Shown: in pieces, positions 1-7,884 of the stretch | How the letters are laid out: every line of letters starts with the position of its first letter | Numbering within the stretch: position 1 is the first letter of the stretch | Source: CAWIHA01 sp963835855 | GTDB taxonomy: Bacteria > Acidobacteriota > Terriglobia > Bryobacterales > Bryobacteraceae | Length of the DNA stretch: 64,000 bases | Assembly: GCA_963835855.1 (NCBI GenBank) | Contig: CAWIHA010000020.1 | Coordinates: forward strand, 1 to 64,000 | Reading direction: 5' to 3' | Position numbers and translations under genes: made by a program | The notes under the pieces: generated by a model | Databases searched by the model: none | What the model was told of the DNA's origin: nothing | What the model saw: only the letters and a program-made list of their open reading frames with translations

Positions 1-1
1 A

Positions 2-637
2 CACCCGCCGCTGGTGCAGCGGCAAGCGGTGATCCCGGTGCTCGAAGAGGACAACGCACGCCAGGGATTTTTGGACCAGGACCAATACGAGAAGTTGTTG
101 GAGGAGCTGCCAGCCAACCTCAAGGCGCTATTCGTATGTGGATATCACACAGGCGCCCGAAAGAATGAGCTGCGGCGCATCCAGTGGACGCAGGTCGATT
201 TTGATGGCGGCGTGATCCGCTTGCCGGCCAGCCAGACGAAGACCAAGAAACCCCGAACACTGCCGATCTATGGCGACATGCGGCGCTGGCTGGAACACTT
301 GCGCGCGACCTGCCCGGCAGGTTGCACATGGGTCTTTTATGGCGCGCGCAACCACCCCGTGGATAACCACCTCAACGGGTGGCAGCAAGCATGCGAACGC
401 GCCGGTCTGGGTGGGCTATTGTTCCACGACCTGCGCCGCAGCGCGGTGCGCAACATGAAGCGCGCTGGCATTCAGGACAAGGTAGCTATGGAGATTACCG
501 GCCACCGCACACGAAGTGTTTTTGACCGTTACAACATCGTCGATGAGGCTGATGTTCGCGGCGCCGGCGAACGCCTCGAAGAATATGCGAGGCAGCGCAA
601 GCAGGGGCGGGCTGCCCGGCTGCGGAGGGTCAAATGA
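2..637 (+). CDS. Tyrosine recombinase / phage-type integrase, 5'-truncated by window edge
   Basis: This is the catalytic domain of a tyrosine site-specific recombinase. Counting from the first in-window start (position 14), the expected active-site set is visible: Arg49 in GARKNELR, lysines at 76-79 before the beta hairpin, His138 and Arg141 in HDLRR, His164 in GHRT and the nucleophile Tyr173 in DRYN. The frame is open to the left edge, so the N-terminal DNA-binding (SAM-like) domain probably lies outside the window. The gene ends 79 bases before a tRNA-Leu gene, a common neighbour of integrative elements. No other phage or ICE gene follows to the right, so any element would extend left. The enzyme class is certain; the target and element type are not. 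Confidence 0.9.
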   Translation, partial: HPPLVQRQAVIPVLEEDNARQGFLDQDQYEKLLEELPANLKALFVCGYHTGARKNELRRIQWTQVDFDGGVIRLPASQTKTKKPRTLPIYGDMRRWLEHLRATCPAGCTWVFYGARNHPVDNHLNGWQQACERAGLGGLLFHDLRRSAVRNMKRAGIQDKVAMEITGHRTRSVFDRYNIVDEADVRGAGERLEEYARQRKQGRAARLRRVK

Positions 638-646
638 TTGGCGCGC

Positions 647-669
647 GAACCATTACAAGAACCATTACA
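647..669. repeat. Short direct repeat downstream of integrase
   Basis: The 11-base word GAACCATTACA occurs twice, at 647-657 and 659-669, separated by one base. It lies between the recombinase stop codon and tRNA-Leu. Tandem short repeats next to an integrase can be arm-type binding sites, but this is only positional inference. Confidence 0.5.
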
Positions 670-716
670 GTGCGGATAGTGCAAATTTACGGTAAACTCA
701 AATGAGTCAGACACTT

Positions 717-805
717 GCTGGAGTGGCGGAACTGGCAGACGCACGGGACTCAAAATCCCGCGCCCTTCACTGGGCATGTGGGTTCGACCCCCACCTCCAG
801 CACCA
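717..805 (+). tRNA. tRNA-Leu (anticodon CAA)
   Basis: A full class II cloverleaf can be folded. The acceptor stem is GCTGGAG/CTCCAGC. The anticodon stem CGGGA/TCCCG closes the loop CTCAAAA, giving anticodon CAA. There is a long variable arm, and the T arm GTGGG-TTCGACC-CCCAC. The 3' ACCA end is encoded. The long variable arm and CAA anticodon identify a leucine tRNA reading UUG. It sits directly after a recombinase gene and could be its attachment target. Confidence 0.96.
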
Positions 806-1640
806 TGAACTCAATCATTGAATGGACCCACACCCTTCGCGCCTGGGGCGCACGAGAGCGGAATCCCATTTGAGGGACCAGGCTCACAACCATCGTTCTC
901 CTTTTTTTCGTTTTTCCTTGACAGCCATTCTCTTTCAGGCGTAAGCTTCTTAGTAGGATGTTTGGCCGCTACGAGGTTAGCGGGTGAACAACCGATGCAG
1001 GTGCATGGATCCTCGGCAGGCGAGGCGTCCGCGCGGCATATAAGCCACTGCCCTGAAGCGTCGAAAGATGCTGTGGTGAGGGTAGAACAGGAACTCCCGG
1101 GTTAAGGGTTTTTCTAAGGTGGCTGAGGTGGCAACACCTCTCACGGCGCGCGGTGCTGAAGCTTAGACCAGTGGGGGAATCCGGCCGCATATCGTTCGCG
1201 GTATAGAGGGCCATTTCTCCGCTCCGGGGGAAATGGCTATTTTGTTATTTCCCTCCTGAGTTTCGACTCGCCTCCAGAAAGGTATATGGTACCCGAAAAC
1301 GACGACAAGCCTCCTAGTAAAGGCGGCGAATCGCGGCAGTCGCGGTGCTGACTCGATAGTAGTCCTATCGCCTCAGTCTCCGCGGCTCGCCAAAGTATTT
1401 GGTGGTGAACGCGGAGGGCTGAAGGCAGCAGTTTCCTTCCCCTTCGACATCTCCAGAACGGCAACAACCGGTTTTTGACGGCGCGGTCTCAGGACAGCGC
1501 AGGATCAGGAACCATAGCACTGGTGGTATATTCGCGCAGCGCATAAGGAAATCATAAGGAAGTGCTGCAATGGGAATCTAGAACACCGGAGCCGCTGTCA
1601 AATATTCTGGGTACTCGCGCAGCGCGGAGGAGATGCTGCA
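806..1640. other. Long non-coding region with several hairpins, upstream of the NRAMP-like gene
   Basis: No convincing gene lies in these 835 bases; the open frames here lack family-like composition. Structure is visible. GCGTC-GAAA-GATGC (about 1056-1069) sits inside an outer CCAC/GTGG stem. GAGGTG-GCAA-CACCTC lies near 1125-1140. A terminator-like hairpin spans 1211-1250. CGATAG-TAGTC-CTATCG with flanking GACT/AGTC lies near 1347-1378. GNRA-type tetraloops (GAAA, GCAA) suggest structured RNA. I could not match it to a known riboswitch, T-box, RNase P, SRP or tmRNA consensus. A TATATT -10-like box lies at 1527-1532, close to the transporter gene. Confidence 0.5.
1211..1250 (+). terminator. 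Terminator-like hairpin with T-rich tail
   Basis: CCATTTCTCC pairs with the following GGGGAAATGG (one wobble) around a short loop, and is followed by the T-rich stretch CTATTTTGTTATTT. It would end a transcript coming from the tRNA side or act as an attenuator before the transporter gene. Confidence 0.5.
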
Positions 1641-2966
1641 ATGGCGAACAGAGTACTTCTGATGCCCGCGGCCGGCGTGGCGGCTGAGGTCGCTCCCGTC
1701 CGCGGGCGAGTGGTGAAGTCGCGGTGGGCTCAGAGGCTGCTTACGTTTTTGATGGTCATCGGCCCTGGTCTCATCGTGATGGTGGCGGACAACGATGCTG
1801 GAGCGGTTTCCACATATAGCCAAGCGGGCGCGCAATACGGCACTCATCTCTTATGGTTAGTCCTGCTCTTATTGCCCGTTACTTACTTCATCCAGGAGAT
1901 GGTGGTCCGCCTGGGTATTGCCACCGGCAAGGGGCACGCCGCAATGATTTACCAGCGTTTCGGAAAGTGGTGGGGGCTGTTCTCGCTGGTGGATCTGGAG
2001 CTGGTGAACTTTCTGACGCTAGTCACGGAATTCGCGGCGATCGACCTGGCGCTGACCAACCTGGGGATTGAGCCGCGGATCGGCATCCCGCTGGCGGCCC
2101 TCGGCCTGATCATTATCGCAGTGACAGGCAGCTACCGCCGCTGGGAGCGCACGGTTGTGCTCCTGTGCCTGCTGGACTTGGCGTGGCTGTTCGTCGCATT
2201 CCAGCTCAGACCCCCGATGAGCGGCCTCGTCCACGGCATGATGCCCGGCATTCCACCAGGCGGGATCACGGCGGAATTGATGTTTCTTGTGATTGCGATC
2301 GTGGGCACTACCATCGCACCTTGGCAGCTCTTCTTCCAGCAGAGTTGCATCGCTGATAAGAGGCTCCGGTTCTCGGATATACGATGGGCGCGCCTGGATA
2401 CGTTTCTCGGCGCTTGCATCACGATCTCGGTGGCGGCCTGCATGATGATCGCCGGCAACTACTCCCGGCTGCATGGATTCACATTCGCTGACCCGGCCAG
2501 GATGGCGAACGATATTCTGCCCCTAGCGGGGGGCTTCATCCGAAACGCGCTTCTGCTGCTGATCATCAACGCCGCGGTACTGGGGACTACTGCCGTCTCG
2601 CTCTCGAGCGCCTGGGCTTACGGGGAAGTCCGTGGCTGGCCCCATAGCCTGCAATTGCCTTTCCGCCAGGCTCGCGGGTTTTATTCGATCTATATAGTCT
2701 GCGTGGCCGCGGCCGCCGCGATTGTTCTCATCCCCCGCGCGCCGCTGCAACTCATCATCCTGGGCGTGCAGGTGCTGGCGGGGGTGGTTTTGCCCTCGGC
2801 GATCATCTTCCTGCAATTGCTGCTCAACGACAAGGAACTGCTTGGCGCACACGCCAACAAGCGCTGGAACAACATCGTGAACTGGACCATCATCATCGTC
2901 CTGTTCATTCTTTCATTGATCCTGGCGGCGCAGGTCGCGGCGCCAAATCTTTTCCCATCCGCCTGA
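1641..2966 (+). CDS. NRAMP-like divalent metal transporter with altered metal-site motifs
   Basis: An integral membrane protein of 441 residues with about 11 hydrophobic segments and the NRAMP/SLC11 layout. In the first membrane helix the usual DPGN is DAGA (residues 52-55, after VAD). In helix 6 the usual MPHN is APWQ (228-231). The helix-6 methionine that favours Mn/Fe is therefore missing. In characterised NRAMP-related Mg transporters this Met is replaced by a small residue, so another substrate such as Mg2+ is possible (inference). The start at 1641 follows a GGAGGAG ribosome site. The gene is followed by a small membrane protein and a porin on the same strand, suggesting an uptake cassette across both membranes. 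It is not safe to call it mntH. Confidence 0.85.
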   Translation: MANRVLLMPAAGVAAEVAPVRGRVVKSRWAQRLLTFLMVIGPGLIVMVADNDAGAVSTYSQAGAQYGTHLLWLVLLLLPVTYFIQEMVVRLGIATGKGHAAMIYQRFGKWWGLFSLVDLELVNFLTLVTEFAAIDLALTNLGIEPRIGIPLAALGLIIIAVTGSYRRWERTVVLLCLLDLAWLFVAFQLRPPMSGLVHGMMPGIPPGGITAELMFLVIAIVGTTIAPWQLFFQQSCIADKRLRFSDIRWARLDTFLGACITISVAACMMIAGNYSRLHGFTFADPARMANDILPLAGGFIRNALLLLIINAAVLGTTAVSLSSAWAYGEVRGWPHSLQLPFRQARGFYSIYIVCVAAAAAIVLIPRAPLQLIILGVQVLAGVVLPSAIIFLQLLLNDKELLGAHANKRWNNIVNWTIIIVLFILSLILAAQVAAPNLFPSA

Positions 2967-3001
2967 GGCGGGCTCGATAAGAAGAAGAGGAGGAAACGAA
3001 A

Positions 3002-3244
3002 ATGGCAACGATGGCGGGAACGATGGAACTCGAAGAGGCCAAGAAGAACTATTTCGTAGTGATTCACCCGCTCGACGATCTGCCCGAGGAGAAGGTGGAT
3101 ACCGAAGGCCTCGGTCCCATGCCGATGACAATGAGCGTCCGGCTCTCATTGATGAGTCTCCGCGGGTATCTGATCCTGATGGTTCTGTTGGTGACTTACC
3201 ACGTGGTCGATTTGGCGGGCGCGTTCGCCCAACACGCTCATTAA
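3002..3244 (+). CDS. Small single-pass membrane protein, unknown function
   Basis: This 80-residue protein begins after a very strong ribosome site (GGAGGAAACGAAA-ATG). Residues 1-48 are polar and acidic; about 53-73 form one membrane helix (LRGYLILMVLLVTYHVVDLA). It lies 35 bases after the NRAMP-like gene and before the porin, so it is probably co-transcribed with them and may be an accessory subunit of the transporter. I recognise no family. Confidence 0.72.
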   Translation: MATMAGTMELEEAKKNYFVVIHPLDDLPEEKVDTEGLGPMPMTMSVRLSLMSLRGYLILMVLLVTYHVVDLAGAFAQHAH

Positions 3245-3304
3245 GGAGGCATATGTCAGTCGAGGCTGGCATAGGCCGCGCCATCCGGGCGCGGAGATTT
3301 CATA

Positions 3305-4678
3305 ATGGCCGTAAACCGTTTGCTGTTTCTGCCGCTCTATGGCGCCCTGTCCTTCTCGTCTTCCCTCTTTGGACAGGGAGCCGCCGCCAGCCCACCTGAT
3401 CCCCCCGCTAACGAGCGCTGGAACCTGTTCTGGCAAGCGACTTCCATTGGCCAATACCACGGAACATTTCGGTCCCCGTACGAGGGTCCGCTCAGCCTGC
3501 AAGACGTTTCCGAGCGCGATGTTTCTTTGACGACCACTCTTTTTCTCGGCTTACGCCTGAGCAAGAGCACGCAGTTGTATATCGACCCGGAGGTTGCAGG
3601 CGGCCGCGGTTTCAGCGGCACCAGCGGAATCGCCGATTTTCCAAATGGAGAGATGCCGCGCGTGACGACAGCTACGCCCAAACCTTACCTCGCGCGCGCA
3701 TACATTGTGCAGGATTTTGGATTTGGAGACGAACAAGAGTCGTTCACGAGTGAGGAGAACCAGTTGGCCGGCCACCGTTCGATGAATCGCTACACGATTA
3801 TCGCCGGCAGGTTCGCTGCCACCGACTTCTTCGACAACAACCACTACAGCCATGATCCTCGCACCCAGTTCATGAGCTGGGGAACCATGTACAACGGGGC
3901 TTGGGACTACCCCGCCGACACGCGCGGATACACCTGGGGCTGGGTTCACGAGCTGCACACCAAGAATTGGTCCTGGCGGTACGCCAGCGTAGCTGAGCCG
4001 AAGGTCGCCAATGGGATGAGCTTCGATCGCCGGTTGTTTCGCGACCGCGGGGATCTGTTTGAGACCGAGCGGCGCTACACCGCCGGAGGCCATCCGGGCG
4101 CGGTTCGGATTCTTGGGTTCCTCCACCACACGGATTCGGGCACATACTCCGATGCCCTGCGCCTTGCGGCAAGCACTGGAAAGCCGCCGGATGTGACCCT
4201 GACCCGGCGCGTTGGCAATCTGAAGTACGGCGCCGGCATCAGCTTTGAGCAGGAGATCGCGCCGGATATCGGCGTATTCGCACGGCTAGGCTGGAATGAT
4301 GGCAAGACGGAGTCATTCGCCTTCACCGCAATCGACCGGTTGGCCAGCGGCGGTGTTTCCATCACGGGAAACCGGTGGAAGCGCCGTTCTGATACGGCGG
4401 CGAGCGCTTTGACCGTGGGCGGACTCTCCGGCATCCACGCGTTGTATCTGGCCAGGGGCGGTCTCGACTTCATCATCGGAGACGGACGGCTGCGGTACGC
4501 GCCGGAGTACGTGTGGGAAAGCTACTACAGCGCCCGGCTGTTTCCGGGCTTTTTCGCTACGTTCGATTTGCAGCATGTCACTAACCCCGCTTACAACCAG
4601 GACCGTGGCCCGGTGTGGATTGCAAGTATTCGCCTGCATGTAGAGCTTGGAAAGGATGCCTTCGGCGCGCGCCACTAG
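3305..4678 (+). CDS. Outer-membrane porin, carbohydrate-selective OprB-like
   Basis: A 457-residue protein with an N-terminal signal peptide ending near FGQGAAA. The body is rich in alternating aromatic and polar residues typical of a beta-barrel, and it ends in a barrel-like strand. The order of features (early WNLFWQATSIGQYHG, then FFDNNHYSHDPRTQFM, then a C-terminal NPAYNQDRGPVWIASIRLH) fits the OprB/carbohydrate porin family. It would sit in the outer membrane. It closes the transporter cassette. An ideal ribosome site plus ATG at 3253 is in another frame and stops at about 3394; the chosen start at 3305 has a weaker GGAG but gives a good signal peptide. The substrate is unknown. Confidence 0.83.
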   Translation: MAVNRLLFLPLYGALSFSSSLFGQGAAASPPDPPANERWNLFWQATSIGQYHGTFRSPYEGPLSLQDVSERDVSLTTTLFLGLRLSKSTQLYIDPEVAGGRGFSGTSGIADFPNGEMPRVTTATPKPYLARAYIVQDFGFGDEQESFTSEENQLAGHRSMNRYTIIAGRFAATDFFDNNHYSHDPRTQFMSWGTMYNGAWDYPADTRGYTWGWVHELHTKNWSWRYASVAEPKVANGMSFDRRLFRDRGDLFETERRYTAGGHPGAVRILGFLHHTDSGTYSDALRLAASTGKPPDVTLTRRVGNLKYGAGISFEQEIAPDIGVFARLGWNDGKTESFAFTAIDRLASGGVSITGNRWKRRSDTAASALTVGGLSGIHALYLARGGLDFIIGDGRLRYAPEYVWESYYSARLFPGFFATFDLQHVTNPAYNQDRGPVWIASIRLHVELGKDAFGARH

Positions 4679-4771
4679 AACCGTTCTCATGAATCCCCAG
4701 GTCGTGCCGTGGCCTACAGAACGGGGCTTCTGCTCGGCCTTCGATAAACAATGGAAACCGCGCGCATCGGA

Positions 4772-7700
4772 TCAACCCTCCGTCAGTTCGGGCTGCATGG
4801 GCGGCAGGCGGCGGGTACGGTTGCGCAGGCGCTGGACCCAAAGCCGCAAACGATCCATATATAGATAAACCACCGGTGTTGTGAATAGCGTAAGAAGCTG
4901 GCTTACGATGAGGCCGCCCACGATCGCGACGCCCAGCGGGCGCCGCAGCTCCGCCCCAGTGCCTGCTCCGAATGCCAGCGGGGTAGCGCCCAGCATAGCC
5001 GCCATCGTCGTCATGGTGATGGGCCGGAAACGCAGCAGGCAGGCCTCATAAATCGCATCCACCGAACTCTTTCCTTCGCGCCGTTCCGCATCCAGGGCGA
5101 AATCGATCATCATGATGGCGTTCTTCTTCACAATGCCGATGAGCAGAATGATGCCGATCAGCGCGATCAGGCTGAGCTCCATTTTGAAGAGCATGAGGGC
5201 GAGCAGCGCGCCAACGCCCGCCGACGGCAGCGTGGATAAGATCGTGATGGGGTGGATGTAGCTCTCGTAAAGCACGCCGAGCACGATGTAAACCGCGATC
5301 AACGCCGTTAGAATCAGGATCGGTTCGTTCGCCAGCGAGGCTTGGAAAGCCTCCGCTGTGCCCGAAAAACTTCCGTGGAGAGTAGAGGGCACGCCCATTT
5401 CCTGCTCCGCGGCATTAATTGCGTCCACAGCTTGCCCCAGCGCCGCGCCCGGCCGCAGATTGAACGAGATTGTGACCGAAGGAAACTGCCCCTGATGGTT
5501 CACCGACAGAGGCGTCGTCGAAGGCGACAATTTCGTGAATGCCGCCAGTGGCACATTCGCGCCGGCCGATGTGCGTACGTAAATCGTTTTCAGGGTACCG
5601 GGCGATTGCCAATACCGCGGCGCCACCTCCATGACCACGTGATATTGGTTCAACTGCGTGTACATTGTGGACACCTGCCGCTCTCCGAAGGCGTCATAGA
5701 GCGCGTTGTCGATGTCCTGGGCCGACAGGCCCAGCCGGGACGCCGTGTCGCGGTCGATGGACAGCCAGGCCTCGAGGCTATTGTTTTGCTGATCGGTGTT
5801 GATATCGACGAGCTCCGGCAGCTTTCGCAGCCTTGCCAGCACGCGCGGCGACCAGTCGTTGAGCTCTTTCAGATCCTCGCTTTGCAACGTGTACTGATAC
5901 GCACTGCCGGTCAAGTGGCCGCCCACCCGGAGGTCCTGGACGGGCAGCAAAAAAAGGCTGGCGCCGGGCACGTTGGCGGTCTTGCGCCGTATGCGCGCCA
6001 TCACCTGCTCCACGCCGGCCCGTTCATTCAGGTCCTTGAGCGCCACAAACATCCGGCCGGTATTGAGTCCGCCGGCGCCGCCGGTGAACGCCACCACGTT
6101 GGAGACTGCGGGATCGGACATGACCGCGTGCACGAACGTGGTGAGTTTCCGCCGCATGGCCTGGAACGAAATCGTCTGCTCGGCTTGAATCATACCCATC
6201 ATGCGCCCCGTGTCCTGCTCCGGGAAAAAGCCCTTGGGCACGATGGCGAACAAATAGATATTCACCGCAACCGTGATCAGCAGTACGGTGAGCGTCAGCG
6301 CGGGATGCCGCAGGACGACTCTCAGCGCCCGGGCGTACGAATTGAGAATCCAGTTGAACGCCCGCTCGCTAACGCGATACAGCCGCCCTTGCTGCTCAGC
6401 GCTGACGCGCTTCAGAAGACGGGCGCACATCATCGGCGTGGTTGTCAACGAGACCACTAAGGAGACGCCAATGGCTATGGAGAGCGTCACCGCGAATTCG
6501 CGGAACAGACGCCCGACAATGCCAGTCATGAGCAGAATGGGGATGAACACCGCGATGAGCGATGTGCTCATCGAAAGCACCGTAAAACCGATCTCAGCCG
6601 AGCCGCGCATTGCGGCCTCGAACGGACCGAGGCCCTTCTCCAGATAACGCGTGATGTTCTCGATCACCACAATCGCGTCGTCTACCACAAAACCAGTCGA
6701 AATGGTCAGGGCCATCAGCGAGAGGTTGTCGAGGCTATAGCCGAGCAGGTACATCGCGGCGAAGGTGCCGATCAGTGAAAGCGGCACCGCGACGCCGGGA
6801 ATGAACGTGGCCCAAGCGGTGCGGAGGAACAGGAATACCACCAGGACCACCAGGCCGATGGAGACCATGAGCGTCCATTCGACGTCGCGAACGGAGGCGC
6901 GGATGGTCGTGGTGCGGTCCATCGCCACCGCGAGATGGATGGCTGGCGGGATCGAGGCTTGGAATTGCGGCATGAGCGCGGAGACGCGATCGACGGTATC
7001 GATGATGTTGGCGCCAGGTTGGCGAAAAATGACTATCAACACCGAGGGCTTGCCGTTCGCGAGCCCCGCGTTGCGAAGGTTCTCCACCCCGTTCTGCACC
7101 TCTCCGAGATCGGACAACCGCACGGGCGAGCCATTTTGATACGCGACAACGAGCGGCATATATTGCTCGGCTTTTAGCAACTGATCGGTGGTCGCCAGTT
7201 GCATCGCCGTGCTGCCATTCGCCAGCTCGCCCTTGGGACGATTTGCATTCGCGGCCGCCAGGAATGCTCCGATCTGGTCCATGCCAATGCCGTACTTGTT
7301 TACCACCGTCGGATTCAGCTCCACCCGGACCGCGGGCAGCGAACTGCCTCCCACGAACACCTGCCCGACGCCGCTCACTTGCGAGAGCTTTTGCTGCAGG
7401 ATCGAAGAGGCGATGTCGTACATATGCGCCTGGTCGAAGATATCTGACGTGAGTGTCAGGATCAGAATCGGCGCCTCGGCAGGGTTCACTTTTCTGTAGG
7501 TGGGGTTGTTCGGAAGATTCGGCGGCAGATTGGCGCGCGCCGCATTAATGGCCGCTTCCACGTCGCGCGCGGCGGCGTTGATGTCCCGGCTAAGATCGAA
7601 CTGCAAGGTGATGCCGGTGGAACCGAGATAACTGGTCGACGTCATTTCGGTCACCCCTGCAATACGCCCGAACTGGCGCTCCAGCGGCGTCGCAACCGCA

Positions 7701-7882
7701 GAGGCCATCGTCTCCGGGCTTGCGCCGGGCAGCCCCGCCCCGACCGAAATCGTGGGAAAGTCCACTTGCGGCAGCGGAGATACGGGCAACAGGCGGAATG
7801 CGATTCCACCCGCAATCGCCAGCGCCGCCGTGAGTAGCGTCGTTGCGACGGGCCTGTGAATGAATGGCGCGGAAATATGCAC
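4772..7882 (-). CDS. mdtC: RND multidrug efflux transporter, MdtC-like
   Basis: A full-length 1036-residue hydrophobe/amphiphile efflux (HAE1/AcrB) family proton antiporter. It begins with the family N-terminus (FIHRPVATTLLTAALAIAGG). It has two sets of six membrane helices around large periplasmic loops and the proton-relay Asp pair in helix 4 (GFVVDDAIVVIENI). The final segment carries IGIVKKNAIMMIDFAL, a family hallmark. It starts two bases after the upstream MdtB-like gene ends, and the operon also has a membrane fusion protein. Two unlike RND subunits plus one adaptor is the MdtABC arrangement, where the two proteins form a heterotrimer. The outer-membrane TolC partner is not in the window. 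The gene is intact despite its length. Confidence 0.92.
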   Translation of the reverse strand: MHISAPFIHRPVATTLLTAALAIAGGIAFRLLPVSPLPQVDFPTISVGAGLPGASPETMASAVATPLERQFGRIAGVTEMTSTSYLGSTGITLQFDLSRDINAAARDVEAAINAARANLPPNLPNNPTYRKVNPAEAPILILTLTSDIFDQAHMYDIASSILQQKLSQVSGVGQVFVGGSSLPAVRVELNPTVVNKYGIGMDQIGAFLAAANANRPKGELANGSTAMQLATTDQLLKAEQYMPLVVAYQNGSPVRLSDLGEVQNGVENLRNAGLANGKPSVLIVIFRQPGANIIDTVDRVSALMPQFQASIPPAIHLAVAMDRTTTIRASVRDVEWTLMVSIGLVVLVVFLFLRTAWATFIPGVAVPLSLIGTFAAMYLLGYSLDNLSLMALTISTGFVVDDAIVVIENITRYLEKGLGPFEAAMRGSAEIGFTVLSMSTSLIAVFIPILLMTGIVGRLFREFAVTLSIAIGVSLVVSLTTTPMMCARLLKRVSAEQQGRLYRVSERAFNWILNSYARALRVVLRHPALTLTVLLITVAVNIYLFAIVPKGFFPEQDTGRMMGMIQAEQTISFQAMRRKLTTFVHAVMSDPAVSNVVAFTGGAGGLNTGRMFVALKDLNERAGVEQVMARIRRKTANVPGASLFLLPVQDLRVGGHLTGSAYQYTLQSEDLKELNDWSPRVLARLRKLPELVDINTDQQNNSLEAWLSIDRDTASRLGLSAQDIDNALYDAFGERQVSTMYTQLNQYHVVMEVAPRYWQSPGTLKTIYVRTSAGANVPLAAFTKLSPSTTPLSVNHQGQFPSVTISFNLRPGAALGQAVDAINAAEQEMGVPSTLHGSFSGTAEAFQASLANEPILILTALIAVYIVLGVLYESYIHPITILSTLPSAGVGALLALMLFKMELSLIALIGIILLIGIVKKNAIMMIDFALDAERREGKSSVDAIYEACLLRFRPITMTTMAAMLGATPLAFGAGTGAELRRPLGVAIVGGLIVSQLLTLFTTPVVYLYMDRLRLWVQRLRNRTRRLPPMQPELTEG

Positions 7883-7884
7883 GG

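Noticed and set aside
818..1105. Possible 95-residue gene after tRNA-Leu
   Set aside because: No ribosome site, low-complexity translation (Ser/Phe runs), and it overlaps RNA-like hairpins.
1120..1165. T-box or other known riboswitch (AGGTGGCAACACC resembles the T-box motif)
   Set aside because: The T-box consensus AGGGTGGNACCGCG is not met, there is no specifier stem, and no aminoacyl or amino-acid gene follows.
4680..4727. CCGTTCT...AGAACGG as a terminator between the porin and the efflux operon
   Set aside because: The arms are about 30 bases apart and no T-rich tail is present on either strand.
5342..6460. Plus-strand open frame inside the RND genes
   Set aside because: Antisense of the MdtC-like gene; His/Arg-rich translation without domain signals, caused by high GC.
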